NCBI GenBank assembly: GCA_051295955.1
Contig: JBPDWA010000003.1
Location: forward strand, 124,001 to 188,000
Length of the DNA: 64,000 nucleotides
Direction: 5' to 3'
DNA from: Enterococcus faecalis_A
GTDB lineage: Bacteria > Bacillota > Bacilli > Lactobacillales > Enterococcaceae
Under the pieces are notes generated by a model that saw only the letters and a list, made by a program, of their open reading frames with translations, was not told the DNA's origin and ran no database searches. A program made the translations under genes and the position numbers. Positions 18,296 through 26,970 of this stretch are shown here, piece after piece. Positions within the stretch are counted from its first letter, which is position 1. Every line of letters starts with the position of its first letter.

Positions 18296-19945
18296 GTGAC
18301 AATCAAAAAAACATGGTGGAAAGAAGCAATTGGTTATCAAATTTATCCTGCAAGTTTTAAAGACAGCAATCATGACGGTCTTGGTGACTTAAATGGGATT
18401 TGTGAAAAATTAGAGTACTTAAAAGACTTGGGAATTGACTTTATATGGATTACGCCAATTTACGCATCTCCTAATGTTGACAATGGCTACGATATTAGTA
18501 ATTATCAAGAAATATCAGAAATTTTTGGGACTATGGCAGACTTTGATTTACTTTTGGCACAAGCCCATGCCAAGGGGATTAAGGTAATTATGGATTTAGT
18601 GATCAATCATACATCCGATCAGCATCGCTGGTTTATTGAGTCCAGAAAATCAAAAGAAAATTATTATCGAGACTATTACATTTGGGAAGATGGCCGAGTA
18701 GATGGACCGCCGAATAACTGGACTTCAATTTTTGGCGGTTCTGCTTGGGAACTGGATCAGGAAACCAATCAATATTACTTGCATGTTTTTGCGAAAGAGC
18801 AACCGGATTTAAACTGGGAAAATCCTAAAGTTCAACATGAGTTGTTTACCATGATTCAATGGTGGTTGGATAAAGGCATTGATGGATTTCGTGTGGATGC
18901 CATTTCACATATTAAAAAACTTCCTTTTTCCAATAATATCGTCGATAATCCGTTGCAAGCCTACACCAATGCTCCAGGCATTGATGTTTATCTAAAAGCG
19001 CTGCGTGATGTAGTAAAAAAAGAGGATATATTAACAGTTGGTGAAGCAAACGGCGTCAGCGCTCACGATGCGTTGGAGTGGGTTGGCGAAGAGGGCTATT
19101 TTAATATGTTATTTGAATTTGAACATATCTCTTTGTGGAGCACCGGTGAAGAACAAGGAATTGATGTGCTGAAATTAAAACGAGCGTTAACGAATTGGCA
19201 AGAAACCCTGAATCAAAAGGGTTGGAATGCTCTTTATATGGAAAATCACGATATTCCTCGTTCCGTTTCAACTTTTGGGAGTGATCAAGTAGTTTTTTGG
19301 CGCTCTTCGGCTAAAGCGCTCGCCTTGACCTTTATGCTTTTACAAGGAACGCCATTTATCTATCAAGGCCAAGAAATCGGCATGACCAATATGCCTTTTC
19401 ATTCGATTCATGAGATCAATGCCGTGGATACGAAAAACTTTTATCGCAATATGGTCAATACTGGTGTCACACCGGAACGGGCTTTGGACTTAGTTCGAAA
19501 AAGCGCCCGAGATAATGCTCGAACGCCGATGCAGTGGGACAGTAGCAAATATGCTGGTTTTTCTACTCACAAACCGTGGTTAGTTGTCAATCCAAACAAA
19601 AGTTATATTAATGTACAAGATGAGTTGGCAGATCCTGATTCGATTTTAAACTTTTACAAAGAAATTATTCGTCTACGTAAAGCGCATGAGACGCTAATCT
19701 ACGGCTCATATCGTTTATTTTTAAAAGATCATCCACAATTGTTTGCTTATCAGCGGAAATTAGGAAATGATCGTTTTGTGATTATTGTTAATTTGTCCTG
19801 TGATTTTGCTACAGTAGATTTACCATCCAATATAAAATTTGAGGAATGGGAGTTAATCCTTAACAATTTGGATGATGGTCCCTTGCAACAGCATACTTTG
19901 TTTGTTCCCTATGAGGCTCGAGTGTATCGAAAAAAAACTGCTTAA
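18296..19945 (+). CDS. GH13 alpha-glucosidase / oligo-1,6-glucosidase-like enzyme
   Basis: 549 aa, cytoplasmic. Family 13 regions are clear: DLVINHTSD (region I), GFRVDAISH with nucleophile D201 (II), TVGEANG with acid/base E250 (III) and MENHDIPR with D319 (IV). The calcium-like loop DSNHDGLGD is also present. The residue after the nucleophile is Ala, whereas classical oligo-1,6-glucosidases have Val, so alpha-1,4 or mixed specificity is possible. Start: the longest ORF begins at TTG 18191, but that lies upstream of the TATAAT near 18258. The GTG at 18296 has AGAGAGGGTGAG upstream and starts the family-like MTIKKTWWKEA. Confidence 0.88.
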   Translation: MTIKKTWWKEAIGYQIYPASFKDSNHDGLGDLNGICEKLEYLKDLGIDFIWITPIYASPNVDNGYDISNYQEISEIFGTMADFDLLLAQAHAKGIKVIMDLVINHTSDQHRWFIESRKSKENYYRDYYIWEDGRVDGPPNNWTSIFGGSAWELDQETNQYYLHVFAKEQPDLNWENPKVQHELFTMIQWWLDKGIDGFRVDAISHIKKLPFSNNIVDNPLQAYTNAPGIDVYLKALRDVVKKEDILTVGEANGVSAHDALEWVGEEGYFNMLFEFEHISLWSTGEEQGIDVLKLKRALTNWQETLNQKGWNALYMENHDIPRSVSTFGSDQVVFWRSSAKALALTFMLLQGTPFIYQGQEIGMTNMPFHSIHEINAVDTKNFYRNMVNTGVTPERALDLVRKSARDNARTPMQWDSSKYAGFSTHKPWLVVNPNKSYINVQDELADPDSILNFYKEIIRLRKAHETLIYGSYRLFLKDHPQLFAYQRKLGNDRFVIIVNLSCDFATVDLPSNIKFEEWELILNNLDDGPLQQHTLFVPYEARVYRKKTA

Positions 19946-20045
19946 GTTTGTGCCTTATTTTTTTTAAAAACACAATTTTTTATTGCTTTTTCAAAATAGG
20001 AAGCGTAACATTTAAAGATATAAATTGTGAAAACGAGGGATAGGT

Positions 20046-21263
20046 ATGAGAAATTTTGAAAAGTCCAATAAATTAGACAATGTTAGCTATGACGTACGGG
20101 GACCGGTTTTAGAAGAAGCTGAACGTATGCAAGAAGCAGGCATCAGCATTTTAAAACTGAATACGGGAAATCCTGCTCCTTTTGGTTTTGACGCACCAAA
20201 TGAAGTGGTTCGTGATATGATCGCCAATGTCAGAAATTCAGAAGGCTATTCTGATTCGAAAGGGATCTTTTCAGCTCGCAAAGCCATTGAACAATATTGT
20301 CAGTTAAAACAATTTCCCAACGTAACAATCAATGATATTTATACCGGTAACGGTGTGAGTGAGTTGATTACAATGTGTATGCAAGGCTTATTGAATAACG
20401 GCGACGAAGTTCTTGTCCCAATGCCGGATTATCCATTGTGGACTGCCTCTGTTTCTTTGGCTGGCGGTACGCCAGTGCATTATATGTGTGATGAACATGC
20501 AGAGTGGTTTCCAGATATTAATGATATTAAAGCAAAAATTACATCAAATACCAAAGCCATTGTGATCATCAATCCGAATAATCCTACCGGAGCCTTGTAT
20601 TCAAAAGAATTGTTACAAGAAATTGTCGAAGTGGCACGCCAAAATGAATTAATTATTTATTCCGATGAAATTTACGATCGTTTAGTAATGGATGGTTTAA
20701 CGCATATTCCTATTGCGACATTAGCACCTGATTTATTTGTCGTGACGTTAAACGGCTTATCCAAATCACATCGCGTAGCCGGATTTCGTTGTGGCTGGAT
20801 GGTTTTAAGCGGTAATAAAAGCGGCGTAGCCGGTTATATTGAAGGGTTGAACATGTTGGCTTCCATGCGCTTATGTTCCAATGTTTTGTCTCAACAGATT
20901 ATTCAAACAGCATTAGGTGGTTACCAAAGCGTCGATGAATTGCTGTTGCCTGGCGGACGTATTTATGAGCAACGAGAATATATTTATCAAGCAATCAATG
21001 CTATTCCAGGTTTGTCTGCGGTAAAACCGAAAGCAGCTTTTTACATTTTCCCGAAAATTGACATAAAAAAATTTAAAATCTATGACGATGAAAAATTTGT
21101 CTTGGACTTTTTGCACAAGCATCATATATTACTAGTTCATGGGGGCGGCTTCAACTGGACGCAGCCTGATCATTTTCGTATTGTCTATTTGCCTAAATTA
21201 GATGATTTAAAAACGATGACGACGAAAATGGAGGAATTTTTGACAACTTACCGCCAAAAATAA
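20046..21263 (+). CDS. AlaA/AlaT-type pyridoxal-phosphate aminotransferase
   Basis: 405 aa, fold-type I aminotransferase. The N-terminus (YDVRGPVLEEAERMQEAG..ILKLNTGNPAPFGFDAP) closely follows E. coli AlaA, the glutamate-pyruvate aminotransferase. YSDSKGIFSARKAI, NPNNPTGALYS and the PLP lysine K240 in GLSKSHRVAGFRCGWM are all present. The likely role is alanine synthesis from pyruvate and glutamate. It is followed by its own terminator and 100 bp from the GH13 gene, so the two may or may not be co-transcribed. Confidence 0.88.
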   Translation: MRNFEKSNKLDNVSYDVRGPVLEEAERMQEAGISILKLNTGNPAPFGFDAPNEVVRDMIANVRNSEGYSDSKGIFSARKAIEQYCQLKQFPNVTINDIYTGNGVSELITMCMQGLLNNGDEVLVPMPDYPLWTASVSLAGGTPVHYMCDEHAEWFPDINDIKAKITSNTKAIVIINPNNPTGALYSKELLQEIVEVARQNELIIYSDEIYDRLVMDGLTHIPIATLAPDLFVVTLNGLSKSHRVAGFRCGWMVLSGNKSGVAGYIEGLNMLASMRLCSNVLSQQIIQTALGGYQSVDELLLPGGRIYEQREYIYQAINAIPGLSAVKPKAAFYIFPKIDIKKFKIYDDEKFVLDFLHKHHILLVHGGGFNWTQPDHFRIVYLPKLDDLKTMTTKMEEFLTTYRQK

Positions 21264-21267
21264 AAAA

Positions 21268-21309
21268 GAAGAAAACGCACAACTTTTTGCTGTGTGTTTT
21301 CTTATTTTT
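21268..21309. terminator. Terminator after the aminotransferase gene
   Basis: AAGAAAACGCACA / TGTGTGTTTTCTT (one G-T pair) followed by ATTTTT. It could also serve the small minus-strand gene that ends at 21396. Confidence 0.8.
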
Positions 21310-21395
21310 GCTAGGACGAGCAACTAATTTCGTTCTACCATTCAACTTCCAACAACTTTTTTATACGAAAATAGTCCAATCGACTGTGAGGATGC

Positions 21396-21569
21396 TTATG
21401 CCGGTTCGCAAACCTTTTTGCTGATAACCATCCGTGTGGTATATTTTTCTTCCATGTCAGGGCTGGGATTAGTTACAACGACGAGATAAGAATTTTCGTA
21501 TTCTTTCTCAATCAACCCAGAATAGCAAATTTTGTCCCAAATGAACGTAACTTTCCTTTCATCTTCCAT
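21396..21569 (-). CDS. Small hypothetical protein (57 aa)
   Basis: A minus-strand ORF with a good ribosome binding site (AAGGAG, eight bases before the ATG). The product begins MEDERKVTFIWDKICYSG, continues with a hydrophobic strand SYLVVVTNPSPD and ends KKVCEPA. It has no signal peptide or membrane helix and is mildly acidic. It is divergent from the HTH/TPR regulator with about 190 bp between them. The combination of codon use, RBS and clean stop makes a real gene likely. I do not recognise the family. Confidence 0.6.
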   Translation of the reverse strand: MEDERKVTFIWDKICYSGLIEKEYENSYLVVVTNPSPDMEEKYTTRMVISKKVCEPA

Positions 21570-21669
21570 TGAATAACACTCCTTATATTAAAAAATGAAC
21601 AAAGCTATGATACAATTGTCTAGCGATGTTCTTGCAGTATATTATGCAATAAAGTACAATAAAAATATA

Positions 21670-21683
21670 ATGCAAATTTGCAT
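21670..21683. promoter_or_regulatory. 14-bp perfect palindrome between divergent genes
   Basis: ATGCAAATTTGCAT lies in a very AT-rich divergent promoter region, about 25 bp upstream of the likely -10 (TATGAT, about 21708) of the regulator gene. It is a candidate operator for the HTH protein encoded at 21760. Confidence 0.4.
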
Positions 21684-21759
21684 ATTTATAAAAAAATTAA
21701 GTTAAATATGATACTATCTACAAGGCAAAATTATAAGGAATACTTAGGAGCTGGTGAAC

Positions 21760-22587
21760 ATGGCCACTTTTGGAACTGTCATTAAAGAAATTAGAAAAAA
21801 GCGAAAATTAACACAAAAAATGTTATCAGAAGATATTTGTTCACAAAGTGTGCTCAGTAGAATTGAACATGACGAAGAATTACCTAATGTCGTCGTAATG
21901 CAAAAGCTCTGTGCTCGTTTAGGCGTTACAATTGACCAAATTTTACAATTGGAATCAGAAGATGTACAGTGTGTCTCTTGTTCTTTTGAAAAGATGGCAT
22001 ATTATTTTCGGCATAAGATGTACCAAGAGTTATTCACCTACTTGCAAGCAGCCAATGTTGAAAAACATTTATATTTAGACACCGATTGGCAGCGTTATTA
22101 TTATTACCTTGGTAGTTGCCAACTTCATCTAAATCAGGACTATGAAAAAGCCGCCGCCAGTCTTCAAAAGGGCTTGGCATATACTTACAAAGCGGAGAAA
22201 TTAAATATTTCTGATCTGGAAATTCAAGTAATGAGTTGTCTAGGTAGTGTATATGGCTACTTAGGTAAAATTGAACAAGCTCAACATTATTTACGTCTTA
22301 GTTTGTTTTATTTTAAAGAATTGCCGAAAGAACGGGTCAACGCCGAATTAACGAAAATCTTTTACAACTACGCTTATTTTTTATGGAAAAATGGTCAAAG
22401 TCAAAACGCTGAAACTTATATAAATCAAGGGATTCAGTGGGCTCGGGATAAAACAAGTTTTTATTATTTAGCCGAATTGTTTACGCTCAAATACGAATTG
22501 CTCTGTCAACAACAACGCCATTTTGAAGCGCAGGAATTTTATATGCTTGCCCAAAAATTGAACGATATTGAAAGCGGCAAAATTTAA
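21760..22587 (+). CDS. HTH-XRE regulator with TPR-like C-terminus (Rgg/PlcR-type)
   Basis: 275 aa. A Cro/C1-type HTH occupies about residues 5-60 (IKEIRKKRKLTQKMLSEDICSQSVLSRIEHDEELPNVVVMQKLCARLGV). The rest is helical and Tyr-rich, with TPR-like repeats (YYYLGSCQLHLNQDYEKAAASLQKGLAY; SCLGSVYGYLGKIEQAQHYLRLSL). This is the layout of RRNPP regulators, many of which bind short peptide pheromones. No pheromone ORF was found nearby. Start: a GTG at 21754 sits too close to AGGAG, so the ATG at 21760 (nine-base spacing) is preferred. Confidence 0.85.
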   Translation: MATFGTVIKEIRKKRKLTQKMLSEDICSQSVLSRIEHDEELPNVVVMQKLCARLGVTIDQILQLESEDVQCVSCSFEKMAYYFRHKMYQELFTYLQAANVEKHLYLDTDWQRYYYYLGSCQLHLNQDYEKAAASLQKGLAYTYKAEKLNISDLEIQVMSCLGSVYGYLGKIEQAQHYLRLSLFYFKELPKERVNAELTKIFYNYAYFLWKNGQSQNAETYINQGIQWARDKTSFYYLAELFTLKYELLCQQQRHFEAQEFYMLAQKLNDIESGKI

Positions 22588-22608
22588 AATTCTCATAGAA
22601 AACTGAAA

Positions 22609-22621
22609 AGGTCTACACCAT
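22609..22621. promoter_or_regulatory. Candidate NagR/YvoA-type operator
   Basis: AGGTCTACACCAT closely resembles the GntR-family NagR/DasR consensus (TGGTCTAGACCA-like), with the inverted GGTnTAnACC core. It lies about 65 bp upstream of nagA. The regulator gene is not in the window. Confidence 0.5.
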
Positions 22622-22685
22622 TTCTTGACTTACGCTGGTTTTAAGAGTACTTTTATAGTAGTAAAATAAAGAAAGAAGGATGAAG

Positions 22686-23834
22686 ATGAAAACATTTATC
22701 TTTGCTGATAAGTTCTTTTTAAAAAGCGAAGTAAAAGGACCGGGTTATTTAGAAATTACTGACGGAATTTTTGGGGAGTACACCACTCAGACACCTCAAG
22801 GCGACGTGAAGATCATTCAAGAAGCTGGTAAATGGATTGCTCCTGGCTTAGTGGACACGCATATTCATGGTTACTTAAATCATGATGTAATGGATAATGA
22901 TGCCGAAGGTCTGAAGGTGATGTCAGAAGGGTTACTTTCCTGCGGTGTTACTTCTTTTTTACCAACAACGCTAACTTCTAGTAAAGAGCACTTAAAAGAT
23001 GTGGCGCAAACCATTGGAACAGTCTACCAAGAAGTACCTGGAGCGAAAATTCAAGGAATATATTTTGAAGGTCCTTTCTTCACAGAAGAGCATAAAGGTG
23101 CTCAAAATCCGATTTATTTTGGCGATCCAGATTTGGAAGTCTTTCATGAGTGGCAAACCGCTTCTGGTGGCTTAATTAAAAAGATTGCTTTAGCGCCTGA
23201 ACGCCAAGGCGTTCAAGAATTTGTCAAAGCGGTGACAGAAGAAGGCGTAGTTGTGGCTTTAGGTCATAGCAATGCTACTTTAGAAGAAGCCGGAGCAGCA
23301 GTTGAAGCCGGAGCAAGTGTTTTCGTCCATGCGTATAATGGTATGAGAGGCTTAAATCATCGTGAACCCGGCATGGTAGGGGCGTTATTGTCCTTGCAAC
23401 ATGTTTTTTCTGAACTAATTTGTGATGGTCACCATGTGCATCCCAATGCTGCTGAAATCTTAATGGAAAAGGCTGGTCATGATCATATCGCTTTGATTAC
23501 TGACTGTATGATGGCAGGCGGCATGCCAGACGGTCACTACAATTTAGGGGAATTCCCGGTAGTTGTCGCTGAAGGCACCGCTCGCTTAGAATCAGGAAAT
23601 CTTGCTGGCAGTATCTTAAAATTAAAAGAAGCCATTAAAAATGTTGTAGACTGGGGGATTGCTACGCCAGCTCAAGCGATTATGATGGCAACGTTAATAC
23701 CAGCAATCAGCTGTAAAATTGACGACAACTGCGGCATGATTGCCAAAGGCCGTGATGCTGATTTTATCGTCTTAAACCCTGATATGGAATTAGCTGCTAC
23801 GTACTTAAATGGCCAATGTCGTTATCAAGCCTAA
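22686..23834 (+). CDS. nagA: N-acetylglucosamine-6-phosphate deacetylase
   Basis: 382 aa. The amidohydrolase metal motif appears as DTHIHGYLNHD, with YFEGPFF (metal Glu), ALGHSNAT and VHAYNGMRG. The catalytic-Asp block is LITDCMMAGG, and the C-terminus GMIAKGRDADFIVL is typical. It converts GlcNAc-6-P to GlcN-6-P for amino-sugar use and cell-wall recycling. An ATG six bases upstream (22680) overlaps the AAGAAGGA ribosome binding site, so 22686 is preferred. nagB is not adjacent. Confidence 0.95.
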   Translation: MKTFIFADKFFLKSEVKGPGYLEITDGIFGEYTTQTPQGDVKIIQEAGKWIAPGLVDTHIHGYLNHDVMDNDAEGLKVMSEGLLSCGVTSFLPTTLTSSKEHLKDVAQTIGTVYQEVPGAKIQGIYFEGPFFTEEHKGAQNPIYFGDPDLEVFHEWQTASGGLIKKIALAPERQGVQEFVKAVTEEGVVVALGHSNATLEEAGAAVEAGASVFVHAYNGMRGLNHREPGMVGALLSLQHVFSELICDGHHVHPNAAEILMEKAGHDHIALITDCMMAGGMPDGHYNLGEFPVVVAEGTARLESGNLAGSILKLKEAIKNVVDWGIATPAQAIMMATLIPAISCKIDDNCGMIAKGRDADFIVLNPDMELAATYLNGQCRYQA

Positions 23835-23855
23835 TCTTTTATATTAATAATAATT

Positions 23856-23932
23856 GTAAAAACTTGTGCAAGGTTGACTTTTTCTTCTTATCCAACAGAA
23901 AAGGGAAGACTTTAACAAGTTTTTACTTTTTT
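23856..23932 (+). terminator. Long-range inverted repeat with T-run after nagA
   Basis: GTAAAAACTTGT (23856-23867) is perfectly complementary to ACAAGTTTTTAC (23915-23926), which is followed by six T. The 47-nt gap makes it an unusual terminator. It ends the nagA unit or forms part of a structured leader. Confidence 0.55.
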
Positions 23933-24105
23933 GTATTATAGAGGACACTGTAGGTGAAAAGTGAGATGTTCAGAAAATAATATTGACTATTGCTTTAATG
24001 ATTGTAAATATATATGATAATTAAGAAAAGTAAACTATACACATGAATCAGGTTGTATATGTGGTGTCAAAATTCATTGAGAATAATTAAAAAGGAAGTG
24101 AATCT

Positions 24106-26817
24106 ATGCTTAGAAAGCAGCGAATCGCCCAAATACTGCAGCGATGGACGTGGCAGGATCCGTCAGTGGCAGGCTTTTCCGCCCAAAAAATAGCTGACTA
24201 TTTAAATATGCGCCGTAATACGGTCAGTTATGAACTGAATCGTCTCGTTGAAGAAAATCAAGCAGAAAAAATTAGCGGCAAACCGGTCTTGTTTCGCTTT
24301 ATAGGAGATAGCTTGCCATCCGACGCTTTTTCAACTGACTCGGCATTTTTTGAAGCGAAATTAAGTGGCGCTTCGAGTATTATCAGCCAAATTGAATTAG
24401 CAAAAGCAGCTGTCTTATATCCTCCTAAAGGTTTGTACACATTAATCATTGGCAAAACAGGTGTCGGCAAAACCTATTTTGCAAAGTTAATGTTTGAATT
24501 TGCCCGACACAAAGGAATGATCAAAGAAAATGCTCCTTTTGTCATGTTAAACTGTGCTGATTATGCGGAAAATCAGCAACTTTTGGTTAGTCAATTGTTT
24601 GGGTATGCTAAGGGAAGTTTTACCGGTGCGATTCAAGATAAAGCAGGGCTGGTAGCCAAAGCTGAAGGCGGTTATCTTTTTTTAGATGAGGTACATAATC
24701 TCTCTGCAGAAGGACAAGAAATCTTATTTTCACTCATGGATAGTGGCTATTATCGGAGGTTTGGAGAATCTGAAACCAGTCAAAAAAGTGACGTTCGAAT
24801 TATTTGCGCCACTACTGACGAACAAAAAGCTTATCTTTTACAAACTTTTTTAAGAAGAATTCCTATAACAATTGAATTGCCCTCTCTTGAAAAGCGGAAT
24901 CTTAAAGACCGTTATGAACTAATCAAGCAGTTTGTTCAAGAAGAAGCCTCTCGAGTCGGACAGCCGATTTTTATAAATCGAAATTTGTTTAATCGGTTAT
25001 TGTTCACTGAGTTTTCCGGTAACATCGGTGAGCTAAAGGAACTGATTAAACTGCTTTGTGCTAAAGCCTTTGTAGATTCATTAGAAAAGAACCAGCAGCA
25101 ATTAACTCTTAGTGAAGCTTATCTGGATCGAGTTGCTTGTGGTATCTTCAATCAAGGTATTTTAGAAATTTATCAAGGCTTGGAGAATCCGTATGTCAAT
25201 GTGGATTTATTAGTGACAACTAAAGCCTCTTCGCCACAACTTAATGCTCAAAATGATAGCGGTTTCTACGGGCGCTTGCAGAGTCAAATGTCTGCCTACA
25301 ATGAAGCCGGCTATCCCATTACAAAAGTAGAAGCATTAATTAACCAAGAAATTGAAAATTATTTTGCTCGGTTACTTCATGAATCACAAAAGGGGTTGAA
25401 ATTAAAAATTGATTTAAGTAAATTAGTTCCCGAACAATTGCTTATTGAAACAGAGTCATTAATTAATCAAGCAGAGAAAAATTTAGGAAAAAAATTTAAT
25501 CAAAATGTCTGGTTAGGATTAGCATTGCACACTAAGGCTTTTATTGAGCGTAAAAATGAGAAACAGTCACTTTATCACCCGACGATAACCAAAATTAGAG
25601 ATCAACATCCTGAAGAATTCCAATTAGCTTCTTGTTATTTACGCAAAGTTTGTAAGTTTTACCATTTACCATTTTCAGAAGCGGAAGCAGTGTTAATTGC
25701 GATGTTTTTGTTAACAAAAAATGCAGAAGTTATTCCCAAACAATATCAAATTATATTATTATGTCATGGAAATCAGACGGCAACTTCAATTGCGCAAACT
25801 GCTAATCAACTTTTAGATAATCATTGGATTGATGGAATTGACATGCCTCTTGATATTTCCTTAGCAGCAATTAAGGAAAAACTTTTTGAATTAATTGATC
25901 AAACCAAACCAAGTAAAGGCATCTTGCTTCTGATGGATATGGGTTCACTAGAACAATTACCAATTGAAATTTGGGAAAAATACCATAAGCGTTTAGCAGT
26001 TGGAATGATTTCCGGTTTTAATCTGTTGATGTTATTGGAGGTCAGCCGTAAACTCCTTTTTTTCGAAGAGCCGTTAGCTGATATTATTCAAAATAGTAAC
26101 TTTCAAACAGCTATTACAACTGATTTTTATAAGGGTGAATTGCCGACAGGGCCAAAAATTATTTGGACGGTTTGTATGTCGGGCTTAGGAACCTCTAGAA
26201 AATTACAATCTTTATTAAAACAATGCTTTATGGAACTTCATCAACCTGAAATTTTAGTAGAAGCACTGGATTATTTTTCTTTTATTGAATTCCAAGGGAA
26301 ACTGCCTGAACAAGTAATGGCAGTAGTGGGAACTCTTTCTGAAGAAACATTGTTAGATATACCATTTATTTCTTTGGATCAGTTTTTAAGTGGTAAAGGA
26401 TTCTTCCAGATTTTGGATTACTTAGGCTTAGCTTGTTCTAAGACAGAAGCTGCAGCAATCCGTCAAGTAATAGCCAAAGAATTATCATTTGAAACAATAC
26501 TGCAAAAAATTCAAACCATTGAGCCTAAGCATCTGTTAAAGCTAGTTGTAACTGCGCTAGAAAAAATACAAGAGCCAATCTCAAATTTTTCGCAAAGCTT
26601 GTGGCTTAAATTAATTATTCATACGGCTTTTATGATAGAGCGCTTAATGGTAAGTAAAGACTATTTGTCCTACCCGAATCTTGAAGATTACTATCTGAAA
26701 CAACAAAGGTTATTTAAGGATATTCGGACAGCTTTCAAACCAATTGCATCTTTTTATAACATAGATATTCCAAATACGGAAATTGCTTATTTAATTGATA
26801 TTTTACTAGAAAAATAG
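24106..26817 (+). CDS. LevR-family sigma-54-dependent PTS operon activator
   Basis: 903 aa. An N-terminal winged-helix DNA-binding domain (about 1-65; SAQKIADYLNMRRNTVSYELNRL) is followed by an AAA+ sigma-54 activator domain. That domain has Walker A GKTGVGKT near 116, the sigma-54 contact loop GSFTGA at 170-175 and Walker B LFLDEVHN. Then come PRD1 (LALHTKAFIERK), an EIIA(Man)-like domain (LCHGNQTATS, H554), an EIIB-like domain (VCMSGLGTSRK, C690) and PRD2 (IIHTAFMIERL). This is the full LevR order. PTS phosphorylation of the PRDs should tune activity. The target is evidently the operon at 26971. RpoN itself is not in the window. Confidence 0.95.
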   Translation: MLRKQRIAQILQRWTWQDPSVAGFSAQKIADYLNMRRNTVSYELNRLVEENQAEKISGKPVLFRFIGDSLPSDAFSTDSAFFEAKLSGASSIISQIELAKAAVLYPPKGLYTLIIGKTGVGKTYFAKLMFEFARHKGMIKENAPFVMLNCADYAENQQLLVSQLFGYAKGSFTGAIQDKAGLVAKAEGGYLFLDEVHNLSAEGQEILFSLMDSGYYRRFGESETSQKSDVRIICATTDEQKAYLLQTFLRRIPITIELPSLEKRNLKDRYELIKQFVQEEASRVGQPIFINRNLFNRLLFTEFSGNIGELKELIKLLCAKAFVDSLEKNQQQLTLSEAYLDRVACGIFNQGILEIYQGLENPYVNVDLLVTTKASSPQLNAQNDSGFYGRLQSQMSAYNEAGYPITKVEALINQEIENYFARLLHESQKGLKLKIDLSKLVPEQLLIETESLINQAEKNLGKKFNQNVWLGLALHTKAFIERKNEKQSLYHPTITKIRDQHPEEFQLASCYLRKVCKFYHLPFSEAEAVLIAMFLLTKNAEVIPKQYQIILLCHGNQTATSIAQTANQLLDNHWIDGIDMPLDISLAAIKEKLFELIDQTKPSKGILLLMDMGSLEQLPIEIWEKYHKRLAVGMISGFNLLMLLEVSRKLLFFEEPLADIIQNSNFQTAITTDFYKGELPTGPKIIWTVCMSGLGTSRKLQSLLKQCFMELHQPEILVEALDYFSFIEFQGKLPEQVMAVVGTLSEETLLDIPFISLDQFLSGKGFFQILDYLGLACSKTEAAAIRQVIAKELSFETILQKIQTIEPKHLLKLVVTALEKIQEPISNFSQSLWLKLIIHTAFMIERLMVSKDYLSYPNLEDYYLKQQRLFKDIRTAFKPIASFYNIDIPNTEIAYLIDILLEK

Positions 26818-26825
26818 TTTTAGCC

Positions 26826-26867
26826 AAAAGTGTCACAATGTGGGAAGTACATGTGACACTTTTTTTT
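26826..26867 (+). terminator. Terminator after the activator gene
   Basis: AAAAGTGTCAC(A)ATGT pairs with ACATGTGACACTTTT around a seven-base loop, and a T-run follows. The same inverted repeat sits about 45 bp upstream of the sigma-54 promoter, so a second role as an activator site is possible. Confidence 0.8.
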
Positions 26868-26907
26868 AAGCATTCTTAAACGTAAGTAGAGCGGCTCTTT
26901 TTTTTGT

Positions 26908-26923
26908 TGGCACGAAACTTGCT
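26908..26923 (+). promoter_or_regulatory. Sigma-54 (-24/-12) promoter of the PTS operon
   Basis: TGGCAC-N5-TTGCT, preceded by T, matches the sigma-54 consensus at every invariant base, including GG and GC. It lies 48 bp before the IIA start codon and next to a LevR-type activator gene. Confidence 0.93.
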
Positions 26924-26934
26924 TAATATAAAAA

Positions 26935-26948
26935 TGAAAGCTGTATCA
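26935..26948 (+). promoter_or_regulatory. Candidate cre site (CcpA) at the transcription start
   Basis: TGAAAGCTGTATCA matches the cre consensus TGWAANCGNTNWCA at all but one position (T for the central G). It begins 11 bp after the -12 element, where bound CcpA would block initiation or elongation. Confidence 0.5.
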
Positions 26949-26970
26949 AAATTTAGAAAGGAGGGGGAAA

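Noticed and set aside
20026..20039. Possible cre site before the aminotransferase gene (TGAAAACGAGGGAT)
   Set aside because: The left half fits the consensus but the right half has four mismatches.
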